This document shows positions 49,004 through 57,633 of a stretch of DNA of 64,000 nt, piece after piece. Both the position numbers and the translations under genes were made by a program. Numbering within the stretch: the stretch's first letter is position 1; every line of letters starts with the position of its first letter. Below the pieces are notes generated by a model. That model saw nothing but the letters and a program-made list of their open reading frames with translations. It did not search any database and was not told the origin of the DNA. This DNA comes from Chitinophaga ginsengisoli (GTDB lineage Bacteria; Bacteroidota; Bacteroidia; Chitinophagales; Chitinophagaceae). Location: NCBI RefSeq assembly GCF_003014595.1, contig NZ_PYGK01000016.1, forward strand, positions 62,001 to 126,000, read 5' to 3'.

Positions 49004-49058
49004 GGGACGAGGAATTATTTAGTCCTCTTCCCTCCGGAGACTCCGAAGGGGAGAGGAC
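49004..49058 (+). promoter_or_regulatory. Three-arm alternative hairpin in leader of second DUF6266-like gene
   Basis: Arm 1 (49004-49013, GGGACGAGGA) and arm 3 (49048-49058, GGGGAGAGGAC) are both near-complementary to arm 2 (49022-49032, GTCCTCTTCCC), each with about one mismatch. Only one of the two stems can form at a time, as in attenuators. The structure ends 30 bases before the ATG at 49089. It could instead be a mobile palindrome relic. Confidence 0.5.
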
Positions 49059-49088
49059 ATTAACATCACGACATTAAATCCTAATACT

Positions 49089-49727
49089 ATGGCACGACTT
49101 AAAAAAGGGCTGTTAAACGGCTTCTTCGGAGCCATTGGCAATGTAGAAGGTTATGAACAAGATGGCCAGTATATTATCCGCTCACGGCGGATTCAGGGAT
49201 CTCAGCCACCCAGTGAAAAACAGTTGGCCTGCAGGGAGAAAATGCGGATTACCAATCAGTTGTTAAGCCGATTCTCTGAGTTTGTAAAGCTCGGTTTTGC
49301 TAAACCATCCAAAGACCGTTCCTTTAGAGCCTATAGCGCGGCTGTGGCCTATCAGCTAACACACGCCATTATTGGCAGTTATCCTAACTATGAAATAGAT
49401 TATAGTAAACTTCGCGTTGCAGAAGGCCCTATCGATACGGACGGACTTAGCCCTTCTGTATCTTTACAAAGTAATACCTTACTATTCAGCTGGACACCAG
49501 CTGCCAACTATCCGGATAGTACAGACCATGTAATGCTCCTGGCATATGCGCCGGCATTAAAACAGGCTGTCTGTAATTTGTGCGGCGCAAAGAGAAGGAT
49601 TGGTCAGGAAATATTGGAACTACCAGAGACCTGGCAGCAACAAAGAATAGAAACTTATATGGCATTTAGAGGTGAGATAAACAGACAGTGTAGTAATAGT
49701 ATCTATTTGGGCAGCGTTTTTGGATGA
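49089..49727 (+). CDS. DUF6266-like protein, second paralogue
   Basis: This 212-aa protein has the same plan as its neighbour at 48283: a short glycine-rich opening (LLNGFFGAIGNVEGYEQDG), IIRSRRIQGSQPPSEKQ, a helix with LLSRFSEFVKLGFAK, and a C-terminal beta-rich part with LLFSWTPAANYPDSTDHVMLLAYAP. Identity to the first copy is low, but motif order and length match. The C-terminal part has Cys pairs (CNLCGAKRR) not seen in the first copy. Function is unknown. The leader carries a three-arm hairpin that might regulate its expression. Confidence 0.75.
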   Translation: MARLKKGLLNGFFGAIGNVEGYEQDGQYIIRSRRIQGSQPPSEKQLACREKMRITNQLLSRFSEFVKLGFAKPSKDRSFRAYSAAVAYQLTHAIIGSYPNYEIDYSKLRVAEGPIDTDGLSPSVSLQSNTLLFSWTPAANYPDSTDHVMLLAYAPALKQAVCNLCGAKRRIGQEILELPETWQQQRIETYMAFRGEINRQCSNSIYLGSVFG

Positions 49728-49826
49728 AAGAGATTTTGAAAGATGATCTATATTGCGGTTGCTTGCAGTCCTGGAAAGGCGAATGCGATCCTTATTCTTA
49801 GGATGGCATTCGCTTTGTGTAATCTG

Positions 49827-50240
49827 CTAGCCCTTACCGGTAAATCTTGACTCCAAATAAATTTCGCAAATAATAACCAAGGCTATAAATACAGCAAAGG
49901 AGCAAAATGTTATCGTGAGATGTCGAGGGCTTTTCCTAATTGAATAACTTATTTGCGCTACTATCAGCGCGAGGGCGATAAAAGCAACTATAAACTCATA
50001 AATATAGAATTGAACCATTGACAAATTATAATACAGATAATAACTACCATTCAGTCCGGATTTTTCAGTTAAGGTAGCATAGCCTGTCCAGCCATATGTG
50101 ACCAGAATAAGCAGACAAATTGGAATAAGAATAATTGGGAGTATAGAATGATACAACTTTAGTTCTTCGCGCATTTTGTTAAAATAATAGGTTAGAGTAA
50201 ATAAGCATGCAAAAATTGAGAAAATAAATTTCTGCTGCAA
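49827..50240 (-). CDS. Small four-helix membrane protein, unknown
   Basis: This 137-aa, strongly hydrophobic protein has about four predicted transmembrane segments (FIFSIFACLFTLTYYF, ILPIILIPICLLILVTYGW, FIVAFIALALIVAQI and FCSFAVFIALVIICEIYL). A later start at 50174 (MREELKLYH) would drop the first segment. No family motif was recognised. It is divergent from the membrane-protein gene at 50517 and the spacer holds a 12-bp palindrome. Confidence 0.55.
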   Translation of the reverse strand: MQQKFIFSIFACLFTLTYYFNKMREELKLYHSILPIILIPICLLILVTYGWTGYATLTEKSGLNGSYYLYYNLSMVQFYIYEFIVAFIALALIVAQISYSIRKSPRHLTITFCSFAVFIALVIICEIYLESRFTGKG

Positions 50241-50349
50241 TTAGTCTGGATACTAATTGAAATATTGGCTATTGCAGATGATTTGAAACCTGTCCCATAT
50301 TCTTGTAATTTATCTACCAGCCTTTCTATATTCTATGTACGAAATCCCG

Positions 50350-50361
50350 GGCAAATTTGCC
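50350..50361. promoter_or_regulatory. 12-bp perfect palindrome between divergent small membrane genes
   Basis: GGCAAATTTGCC is perfectly self-complementary and lies in the spacer between the minus-strand gene ending upstream at 50240 and the plus-strand gene at 50517. It could be an operator for a dimeric regulator; chance occurrence is not excluded. The rest of this 276-base spacer shows nothing else clear. Confidence 0.25.
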
Positions 50362-50516
50362 TAAACGCAAAACTCATCATATATTGCAATATCCGTATCG
50401 TTGGATGTTGTCAGGGAGGCGTGGCCCAACCTAACCTATTCCAATCGATTTCCGTCTAAAAAGAGATTTCGAAATTTTGTGTTTGGTAATTCCCTTAAAA
50501 CCTCAATCGTACTTCG

Positions 50517-51014
50517 ATGCTCGCTGTAACTTTGTATTTTCTCATCAGTATTGCCTCGTTTTTGATAGCCGCTTCAATTAATGTAACGCTCACTAATGCT
50601 GGGCTTACTAAAGGCTTGAACCCAATTGGTGAATTAGTTAGTATACTGGGTGCTTTTTTTTCAATCAAAATGCTGCTTGTTACGCCGTTAAATGCGCAGG
50701 TGCTGGTTTTTCCGATGTTTATTCTCGTCGCAGGTGTATTGATAGCTATCTTTCTCAAGACCCTGCTTGGAAATGTTGCAGACACCAATTATGGAATCTG
50801 TACGTGCCTTGACCATCTTATAGCAGATGTAAAAGATGACTTCAGGCGAAATCTTGTGAAAGCTGGACAGACCCGGATCGTTCTATTTGCGAAAAATTGC
50901 CTGTTCTATATCTTTTTTGCCTTGTCGACCATTCTACTAGCTATTTTCTGTAGCATCTTGGATCTAATACTGCTCTACTTCCACTTTTATCTGTATGTAC
51001 CAGGCTTTATATAA
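50517..51014 (+). CDS. Small membrane protein, unknown
   Basis: This 165-aa protein has about four hydrophobic segments (LYFLISIASFLIAASINVTL, GELVSILGAFFSIKMLL, VLVFPMFILVAGVLIAIFL and a long C-terminal FYIFFALSTILLAIFCSILDLILLYF). A soluble loop (NVADTNYGICTCLDHLIADVKDDFRR) separates the third and fourth. No family was recognised. It lies 58 bases upstream of the large SEC-C/nuclease gene and could be its operon partner, or an unrelated orphan. Confidence 0.5.
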   Translation: MLAVTLYFLISIASFLIAASINVTLTNAGLTKGLNPIGELVSILGAFFSIKMLLVTPLNAQVLVFPMFILVAGVLIAIFLKTLLGNVADTNYGICTCLDHLIADVKDDFRRNLVKAGQTRIVLFAKNCLFYIFFALSTILLAIFCSILDLILLYFHFYLYVPGFI

Positions 51015-51072
51015 ACATCCAGTGCCATTGGTCGCGTAAGATCGGAGAACCCTTCTGTCAAACAAGTATTGT

Positions 51073-54000
51073 ATGAACAAAATTGGCCGTAATGAACGCT
51101 GTCCCTGCGGAAGCGGAAAAAAATATAAACATTGTCACCTGAAAAGTGGGATATATGAGGATAAACCAACTGCGGCGCCAGACGTGGCCCCTACATCTGT
51201 CCTGGATGGACTTGATATACGTTATGACAGCGCCATGTTGGCTTGTTTGATAGGTGCATTGCAACTGTATATGCCCAACCATGAAAGAAATGTGCGTTTG
51301 GAGTATCTGTTAGGGAAGGTCCTGGCTACAAGAGACACCGGGTTACGTAAACCGAAGCCTGTTTACCCGGCGTTTAAAGAAGCTGTAGAAGCATTCGAAG
51401 ACCATGCTTATATGGAAGACACACTTACAGGCACTTTTTCAGATAATGTAGTATATAGTGAAGGTAACGCCATCGTATTCCCCGGGCAGTATGGGGATCT
51501 TACCGTTTTGTTGAATCAATTGATGGAAGCCATCTTTACCATGGAGCATACGCTTCCTGAGGAGTTTGTTTCAGAAGTAAGAACGGCATCACACCTTTTG
51601 TTGGCATTGAGCAATTTTGCAGCAGAGAACCTTAAAATCGGCCGTAACCTTTTTGAGGAAAACGACCGGGATCATATCCTTGTACCAGACGATCACTTGC
51701 TCCTTAAAATGGAGAATGCCATTCGAACAAAGTCACGGGTACTGGCTGCTTACTGCGGGAAAGTAGGAATGGATTACGAAATATTGAATGATTTCATTAT
51801 TAATGAACACCAGCCGGATTTACAGGATGAGGAAGTCGCCGCCCGGCTGCTTGCCACAAAACCCCTTCTCGTCGATGGCGATGACATTGTATTGGTTAAC
51901 CCTGGTGGGGTGGTGCCTGCCGTTACCGACTTCATTTTCCGGCAGGCTCATAATCGTCATTGCGCAACAGAATTGGCCCGGGTAATGAATATACGCCAGC
52001 AGGATTTGGTTAAACGTGCGCTCCGCCATACGGGTTGGAGTTCCATGGCCGTACCATTACCGGCGGAAGGTACCCTCGCACATACCCACGAACAACTATT
52101 TGCCTTTGATCGCAATAAACTTGCCTACGTATGTTTTGTGCAGGATCATGTGCCCCAATCTGTTGAGGGTAACTGGGCGCCGGTAGCCGGCTGGCGACAG
52201 CCCTCGCCTTCGGCTCATGTTGCCAGGGCCTCACAGGTGATCACCTACCTGAGCGGGCAACCAGTAGTCAGCAACAAAGAGGTTTTTTGCCTTTTTGTTC
52301 GCGGTGAAATCGCACCTGGCGGCATTTGGGCAATACCTGTCGCTACAGAGAGCTATTCTTTGGGGTTGGCGCTGTCAGAACTGGAGGCCATTGCCTACTC
52401 GAAAGGAACCAATATGCTGACACTGTATAAGTTTGCTAAATGTTACATGCATACCAGATCAACTGTGGGTATGTTTCTGACTGGTGGTGTATTAGACGCA
52501 TTTGAGATCTACCTGCAAAATAAAGGTAGCCTGCTGCCAGTCAATGATGAACATCCCCATGGCGGAGTGATGGCTTTTGCACCTGGTATCAGTGGCAATT
52601 ATAACAGAACTGTACATATGCAGATCGATGCCCATGCCGTTCCAATTCACTATGGTACGAGCCTGGCATTTGCGAAAGTAATTCGTTATAGGAGCTATGC
52701 CCCTATATATGTCGACAGGGAACATCCGGAACGATTGAGCATCGTCATTGAAGATTTTCCTATACCGGTCTGGATCATCGATACATCGAAAACCGAATTT
52801 GGCGAGCATGTCGCTGAAGCCATCGCGTTCTGGATGCATAAAATGCGCAAGCCTCTTCAATCATTGTTAAACGCCCGCGCATTGATGAGTGTTGAAATAA
52901 ATGTGGCAACGGACCCTGCACTAGCGCAACGGCGGTATGTACATGAAACTGTCGATACGTCCCAGATATTAATTGACTGCCAGCAAATGCAGCATGGTAT
53001 TCAGCTGACGATACCATTTGCATATTTGCATCTGGTAAAAGAAGCTGATAACCGCGCGGATAGACTGCTCATGAATAGTGTGCTGACGGGGTTACATACC
53101 TACATGCAGGCTCACGGACAAGCGGAAAAGATAATAGCTGCCAACATAGGCGCATTGGTAGATGATACCCTCAGACCAGACCATGCCAAAATGCTGTTGT
53201 TGCTGGATCCTATGGATAATCCCTGTTTTGATACGGTCGACCTACCGCCCATCCAATATCTGAGTAATCCCGATATAAGCTGGGTCCTGGCCAATCTCGT
53301 ACACTATCTCCCGGTGGGAGTAACGGTACCTAATAAGGTGGAGACTCTGGCCGAAAAAAAAGAACTTGTCGACCAGATTGTAGATGGCCTGGCGATTATG
53401 CTTACTCATTATATTAATGAATACGATGGCATCGCCTTATTGGAATGGCTCATCAAACTTAATGAACGGTGCATTCGCAATAAAGAATTTAAAGAAATAC
53501 AGGTGCCAGCAAAAATAGCCTGCTTTAGCGACTACGAAACCGAAATTGATCGTATACTGGATGAGGAGACCAACTTGACCACTACCGCCCATGCTGTTCG
53601 TACTTTGATTGAATTTGTGTCTATACTGCAGCCGCAGGACACCAAACAGCCGAACCTCGATGACGTTGATCTGCTATTGGCATTTACAAATCAACTCACA
53701 GAATGGGGCGCAACAAATGAGGCCATGTATATGGGAATATATGAGCCGGAGATAGGTTTGCTTCCCTCGGGAAGGATAGGTACAAGTAAAGATTTTGAAG
53801 CTGAATGCCTACGCCCATACGCTGTTGCAAAAACGGAAGCTGAATTATTTGGCTACACAGAGGATTTTGCCTTTAACTACGCACCGTCTACCAACCAACG
53901 TTCAGAAACGTATATAACCCAGGAACACCTGGTAGGCCTTGACCTGGCTTTTGAACAGGAGCTGGGCGTTGCATTTTCGAGACTGAATTTGATGGTGGAT

Positions 54001-54894
54001 ATCCTGGCATACCACGGATTTGAGCAGCAAAAAAGCTGCATTGCCATTACCGGTACGCAGGTCAGGGAAATACTCGCGAAAGCTCACATACCGGTGCCAT
54101 TTGCAGAAAACGAGATCATCGCAATGTTAAAGCTGTTAACATCGGTACCCCGGCCGGCGCTCATGCAACCGCCTCCCGGAGATGCCTACTCTTTGCAAGA
54201 TGTTTTTACCTGGCGTTATAACCGCCAGTTGGGCTATCTGCGCAGGCCATTGGTAACAGTACAAAGTGGGGGAGAGGTTGTATACTTATATGGATTCAGG
54301 CACCTGGTTGCAGCTATGCGGAATATGGAATTCCTGTTGTTCACCGGTAAATATCCTCAATTTGTAAAGAAGGGAGCGCTTGAAATCTGGTTGGGCACCA
54401 TTCAGCATGCAAAAGGGAAACCTTTTAGGGATCAGGTGGTTGCCTGGTTTAAAGAGCGGCCTGGCCTCCGCGTGATCGAACATGAGATTACCCCCAAGCA
54501 TTTGGGTGCACAAAAATCATTTGGCGATATTGACGTACTGGTGATTGACGACGTTCAAAAGATAGTCTATCCCATCGAGTGTAAGAATATAACGGGCGCA
54601 AAAAACATATTGGAAATGAAGAAGGAACTTGATGATTACCTTGGTCGAAAGCCCAATGATAAAGATGCCCTTGTAAATAAACACGTTAGACGCAATGAAT
54701 GGCTAGTTGCAAACCCCATGGCCTTTAAGCATTTCGTGGAAAATCCCGCACAATACAAAATTAGGTCCCTTGTACTCACTGCCGATGAAATGGCCCTGAC
54801 ATACTTAAAAGGAAGAACGATTCCTATGGAGATCAAATCGTTCGCCCTCTTGCGTAAGTACGGGATCGGCTATTTAAAGGGAACAACAAAGTGA
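51073..54894 (+). CDS. Large SEC-C zinc-motif protein with C-terminal PD-(D/E)XK nuclease-like domain
   Basis: This is a 1273-aa protein. It begins with a textbook SEC-C motif (RNERCPCGSGKKYKHCH, residues 5-21), a zinc-binding tail usually seen at the C terminus of SecA and in many prokaryotic and accessory proteins. About 1100 residues of mixed alpha/beta sequence follow with no motif recognised. The C terminus has a PD-(D/E)XK pattern: SFGDIDVLVID (Asp near 1153) and YPIECKN (Glu/Lys near 1169), preceded by a helix with a Glu and followed by a conserved-looking VRRNEWL. That spacing is typical of restriction-endonuclease-like domains. No signal peptide is seen. The next gene, an HExxH protein, follows after about 120 bases on the same strand. 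The combination on an accessory stretch near an IS remnant suggests a DNA-targeting defence protein, but this is inference. Confidence 0.82.
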   Translation: MNKIGRNERCPCGSGKKYKHCHLKSGIYEDKPTAAPDVAPTSVLDGLDIRYDSAMLACLIGALQLYMPNHERNVRLEYLLGKVLATRDTGLRKPKPVYPAFKEAVEAFEDHAYMEDTLTGTFSDNVVYSEGNAIVFPGQYGDLTVLLNQLMEAIFTMEHTLPEEFVSEVRTASHLLLALSNFAAENLKIGRNLFEENDRDHILVPDDHLLLKMENAIRTKSRVLAAYCGKVGMDYEILNDFIINEHQPDLQDEEVAARLLATKPLLVDGDDIVLVNPGGVVPAVTDFIFRQAHNRHCATELARVMNIRQQDLVKRALRHTGWSSMAVPLPAEGTLAHTHEQLFAFDRNKLAYVCFVQDHVPQSVEGNWAPVAGWRQPSPSAHVARASQVITYLSGQPVVSNKEVFCLFVRGEIAPGGIWAIPVATESYSLGLALSELEAIAYSKGTNMLTLYKFAKCYMHTRSTVGMFLTGGVLDAFEIYLQNKGSLLPVNDEHPHGGVMAFAPGISGNYNRTVHMQIDAHAVPIHYGTSLAFAKVIRYRSYAPIYVDREHPERLSIVIEDFPIPVWIIDTSKTEFGEHVAEAIAFWMHKMRKPLQSLLNARALMSVEINVATDPALAQRRYVHETVDTSQILIDCQQMQHGIQLTIPFAYLHLVKEADNRADRLLMNSVLTGLHTYMQAHGQAEKIIAANIGALVDDTLRPDHAKMLLLLDPMDNPCFDTVDLPPIQYLSNPDISWVLANLVHYLPVGVTVPNKVETLAEKKELVDQIVDGLAIMLTHYINEYDGIALLEWLIKLNERCIRNKEFKEIQVPAKIACFSDYETEIDRILDEETNLTTTAHAVRTLIEFVSILQPQDTKQPNLDDVDLLLAFTNQLTEWGATNEAMYMGIYEPEIGLLPSGRIGTSKDFEAECLRPYAVAKTEAELFGYTEDFAFNYAPSTNQRSETYITQEHLVGLDLAFEQELGVAFSRLNLMVDILAYHGFEQQKSCIAITGTQVREILAKAHIPVPFAENEIIAMLKLLTSVPRPALMQPPPGDAYSLQDVFTWRYNRQLGYLRRPLVTVQSGGEVVYLYGFRHLVAAMRNMEFLLFTGKYPQFVKKGALEIWLGTIQHAKGKPFRDQVVAWFKERPGLRVIEHEITPKHLGAQKSFGDIDVLVIDDVQKIVYPIECKNITGAKNILEMKKELDDYLGRKPNDKDALVNKHVRRNEWLVANPMAFKHFVENPAQYKIRSLVLTADEMALTYLKGRTIPMEIKSFALLRKYGIGYLKGTTK

Positions 54895-55015
54895 TTATTG
54901 AAGTAAGTAGCGGCGACGGTCTTGATATGTCAAAATGCCGGGGCAAAGCTGTATATTACAATTTTGTTTGATCAAGTGGCAGCTGCCTTTTTCAAGAATA
55001 AAACCTTATTACTTT

Positions 55016-56326
55016 ATGGCAGCATCTTATTTGCCATCTTTTTTTGAAGTGAATATCCCGGTTGCAGACAATCTCAGTAGTATTCTGGAGATGAGACCAG
55101 AGGTCCAGGCCCTGTATGCACATGAATACGTACATTTTTTACAAAACCTAACCACCAATTTTGGGCTACTTAGGACCTGGAACCAGTTTGACCGTATCGT
55201 GCAAATCATTAATTATGTACGGCAATCAGGTCCTGATATTCAACTGCCATTAACAGGGGAGGTGATTGAGCATGAGAAGAATAATAGAATCCTGCTGCGT
55301 TGCCTGGAAGGAAGTGGCTTTCGGGCAGTGCCTGAACGCAATTCGCACGATTATTCCATTGTGGCGGTAGAACAGAGACGGGATCCGCTACTGGATGAAA
55401 CCTTTGCAGTGGATTACCTACGCCATATCGTGCTGAAACTGCAACTCCAGGATTTACCGGAGGTCGACTATACATTTGGAGAAACGGCCATCGCTGAAAC
55501 CATGGCCTATCTCATTGAATCGAAATTTTTTCAGATCGAAGCTCCTCAAAAATGGCCCTACCTGGCAGGCAAAGAGTTTGCGCAATTCATATATCCCCCT
55601 GTAGCTGCAGATAGCGAACTTTTACTAGCACTATGTGATATTTCTTTGATGCATCCGGTGCCTGGTTGGGCCTTCTTTACTCTTTTGACCGAGATGGCCG
55701 CGTCAGTGGCACCACCGACGACTGCAGAAAAGCTCATTGATTTTGCCCGGGTATCTTATGCCAGGCGCGGGTGGAATATCGATAAGCAACTGGAATCAGC
55801 CAGAGACGGTGTAATGAACCGTATTCAAACACTGTTTAATAGTCCGTTTTTGGAACCTACCAGAAAGTGGTTTGAGAACATCGTTTACCGGGCGGCCGAC
55901 CTCAGGGACAGCCACTATAAATTTATACTGGAAGTATACAGAAGTAACGATTTATTTAAAGAAGGGCTGGTTGATATGGTAGTAAACCTGGGTGGTCCAC
56001 ACACCATCAACGCTCTTGGTAACCGGTATATAATAGCCCCCCACGGCATAGGAATCACTGCCGAAGATATTCATCCACAAAAGCTCAAAGCCCTGGATCA
56101 GGTCCATGATATGTTGCTCATGCCGGCAGCCATCTACCGATGCAAACTCCTGGACATATGTAGAGATTCGGAGCCTGCTGATCTGGTAGACGAAAAATGT
56201 CGAGATAGGCCTTGGGAGCGTACTCGATATGACCGCCTCTGTCCTTTCTCAGTACTTTGGAACTATTATGAGCTGGACAAAAAGAGATTCCACTTTGGAC
56301 AAGAACAGATATATGTAACACCCTAG
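55016..56326 (+). CDS. HExxH-containing (zincin-like) protein, unknown
   Basis: This protein is about 436 aa from the ATG at 55016 (MAASYLPSFFEVN); an earlier in-frame ATG at 54935 would add 27 residues with little resemblance to coding sequence. ALYAHEYVHFLQNL (His36, Glu37, His40) is a zincin HExxH motif. A helix with FGETAIAETMAYLIE (near 155-169) could supply the third ligand, as in gluzincins. The rest is helical with no recognised family. There is no signal peptide, so it would be a cytosolic metalloprotease-like protein. It is on the same strand as, and directly downstream of, the SEC-C/PD-(D/E)XK gene and is proposed to act with it. Confidence 0.75.
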   Translation: MAASYLPSFFEVNIPVADNLSSILEMRPEVQALYAHEYVHFLQNLTTNFGLLRTWNQFDRIVQIINYVRQSGPDIQLPLTGEVIEHEKNNRILLRCLEGSGFRAVPERNSHDYSIVAVEQRRDPLLDETFAVDYLRHIVLKLQLQDLPEVDYTFGETAIAETMAYLIESKFFQIEAPQKWPYLAGKEFAQFIYPPVAADSELLLALCDISLMHPVPGWAFFTLLTEMAASVAPPTTAEKLIDFARVSYARRGWNIDKQLESARDGVMNRIQTLFNSPFLEPTRKWFENIVYRAADLRDSHYKFILEVYRSNDLFKEGLVDMVVNLGGPHTINALGNRYIIAPHGIGITAEDIHPQKLKALDQVHDMLLMPAAIYRCKLLDICRDSEPADLVDEKCRDRPWERTRYDRLCPFSVLWNYYELDKKRFHFGQEQIYVTP

Positions 56327-56448
56327 CGCCATTGTACTAAAAGACAACGCGCAAAAAAAAACTAATAACAAATACCGCAATTTCTGACTTCAATTCTTAA
56401 TGGCGGCGATAATGGAAAGTCGCCCCACGTAGTAGAGTCCGCATAACT

Positions 56449-57117
56449 TCAGATTTTTGCGCCGGCAAGCTTAATAAAACTGTTCAAAAGTATGCCCATT
56501 GCAATCAACCTGAACAGAGATAAAGAAAATATTACAGCCTTTGCCATATTTCCTACTGGAATAAAATAGTCTATTTTACCGTTAGCCATTACCATGATGA
56601 CATAATACCAGATAATCCCGAGTGGGAACACCGTTAGGCTGGTGGGCTGATCGCTAAGTTCCTTTAAGATCTTTGCTTCGTGGTCATGTAGATAGGAAAG
56701 TGTTTGTAAGGTAATCTCCCTGCTTTTTGTCTCACTGGAGTTGATATTTTTAAATGCGTCAAGGACTTTTTTATTTTTCGGTCGTTCCAAATTGTCGTAG
56801 AGATGTTGCCAACTTCCATTTGTAAAAGAATAGATGTTAAAATATTCCGCCTCACCTCTGATTGAAATCTGTATGTCGCGGTGGAACATCATTAAAGTGT
56901 TTGCATCATACAAAAAGACGTGCATATCAATACAAGACCGATCGCTAAGGTATTCGTGGGGAGGTCTGCCGAACCGTTCATCGAGCTTTTTAATTGCGCG
57001 TGGGATAGCTCCGCTCACCTCTACACCATATACTTCTTTAACATGCTCGCTAATATCAGAAGTTGTCATTCCCCGACTGTACATGCCTATGATAGCCTCT
57101 TCCAGCTTATCACTCAT
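56449..57117 (-). CDS. Chimeric ORF: IS256 transposase fragment joined to an unknown membrane-associated segment
   Basis: The first 36 codons (SDKLEEAIIGMYSRGMTTSD, then VYGVEVS) are the conserved middle of an IS256/mutator-type transposase and connect in frame to more transposase sequence upstream of the ATG. After about residue 37 the sequence no longer resembles transposase. It continues as 185 residues with CIDMHVFLYDANT, FHRDIQISIRGE and a hydrophobic C terminus (FPLGIIWYYVIMVMA and AVIFSLSLFRLIAMGILL). The junction suggests an IS-derived truncation or recombination that fused a decayed transposase to the remains of another gene. Whether the ORF is expressed is unknown. Confidence 0.45.
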   Translation of the reverse strand: MSDKLEEAIIGMYSRGMTTSDISEHVKEVYGVEVSGAIPRAIKKLDERFGRPPHEYLSDRSCIDMHVFLYDANTLMMFHRDIQISIRGEAEYFNIYSFTNGSWQHLYDNLERPKNKKVLDAFKNINSSETKSREITLQTLSYLHDHEAKILKELSDQPTSLTVFPLGIIWYYVIMVMANGKIDYFIPVGNMAKAVIFSLSLFRLIAMGILLNSFIKLAGAKI

Positions 57118-57452
57118 CCGTTGTCCTTTGGGAATAAGGGCTGGGTCAAATTCACTATTGCTGTCACGAGGAATATTGAGTGCGAGGTCGCCAAGAGATT
57201 CGGTTTTAACCTTTTTTTTGTAAGACCCATTACGGCTATTTCCTGAATTGCGGCCTTCAGGGCTATGCTTCTCATAACGATATGCTCATCTAGTTCTGCT
57301 TTCAGCATTTCCTCGACCCCTTGCTTAAAGAGACCATTAAAGAAGGTGTGAAATTCTTCCTTACTCCTGAACTGCTTAAAGAAGTCCTTGGGGAATTGTG
57401 GGTGTTGATTGTCCACAATACTGTATTCAAAGTTAAAAAATATCGGGGGCAA
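57012..57452 (-). pseudogene. Decayed IS256-family (mutator) transposase, N-terminal part
   Basis: Read on the minus strand, 57452-57282 encodes FFKQFRSKEEFHTFFNGL and GVEEMLKAELDEH, the usual N terminus of IS256-type transposases. The frame then shifts near 57277-57282; the next frame continues YEKHSPEGRNSGNSRNG, then KTESLGDLALNIPRDSNSEF, DPALIPKGQRM and the GMTTSD/VYGVEVS block. Similarity stops near 57012, so the DDE catalytic region is missing. It cannot be an active transposase. Confidence 0.85.
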
Positions 57453-57465
57453 ATCCAGCCGCCGT

Positions 57466-57530
57466 ACCCAGCAGGTGTCGTTTCGTTCGGCTTCGCTCCG
57501 CTCCGCCTCACTTCACTCCACCTGCTGGGT
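57466..57530. repeat. Palindromic element with CT-rich loop
   Basis: ACCCAGCAGGTG (57466-57477) and CACCTGCTGGGT (57519-57530) are perfect 12-bp inverted repeats. They enclose a 41-base loop with repeated TTCG/CTCCG steps (for example CGGCTTCGCTCCGCTCCGCC). It sits immediately upstream of the IS256 remnant. It is unlikely to encode protein and looks like a mobile or multicopy intergenic palindrome, or an IS end relic. Confidence 0.7.
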
Positions 57531-57633
57531 GGTATTAACTCGTATACAGGTCCTTACTAGTCTATTTACACAAAGGATTAAATACTACCAAATTTAAATA
57601 CACAGTACACTTCTGCTATTTTTAAAATTACAA

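Noticed and set aside
54935..55015. Extended start of the HExxH protein
   Set aside because: The extra 27 codons read like spacer sequence and the ATG at 55016 gives a sensible N terminus.
57466..57530. The palindrome as an integron attC site
   Set aside because: No paired core sites of the GTTRRRY/RYYYAAC type and no integrase or cassette array are visible.
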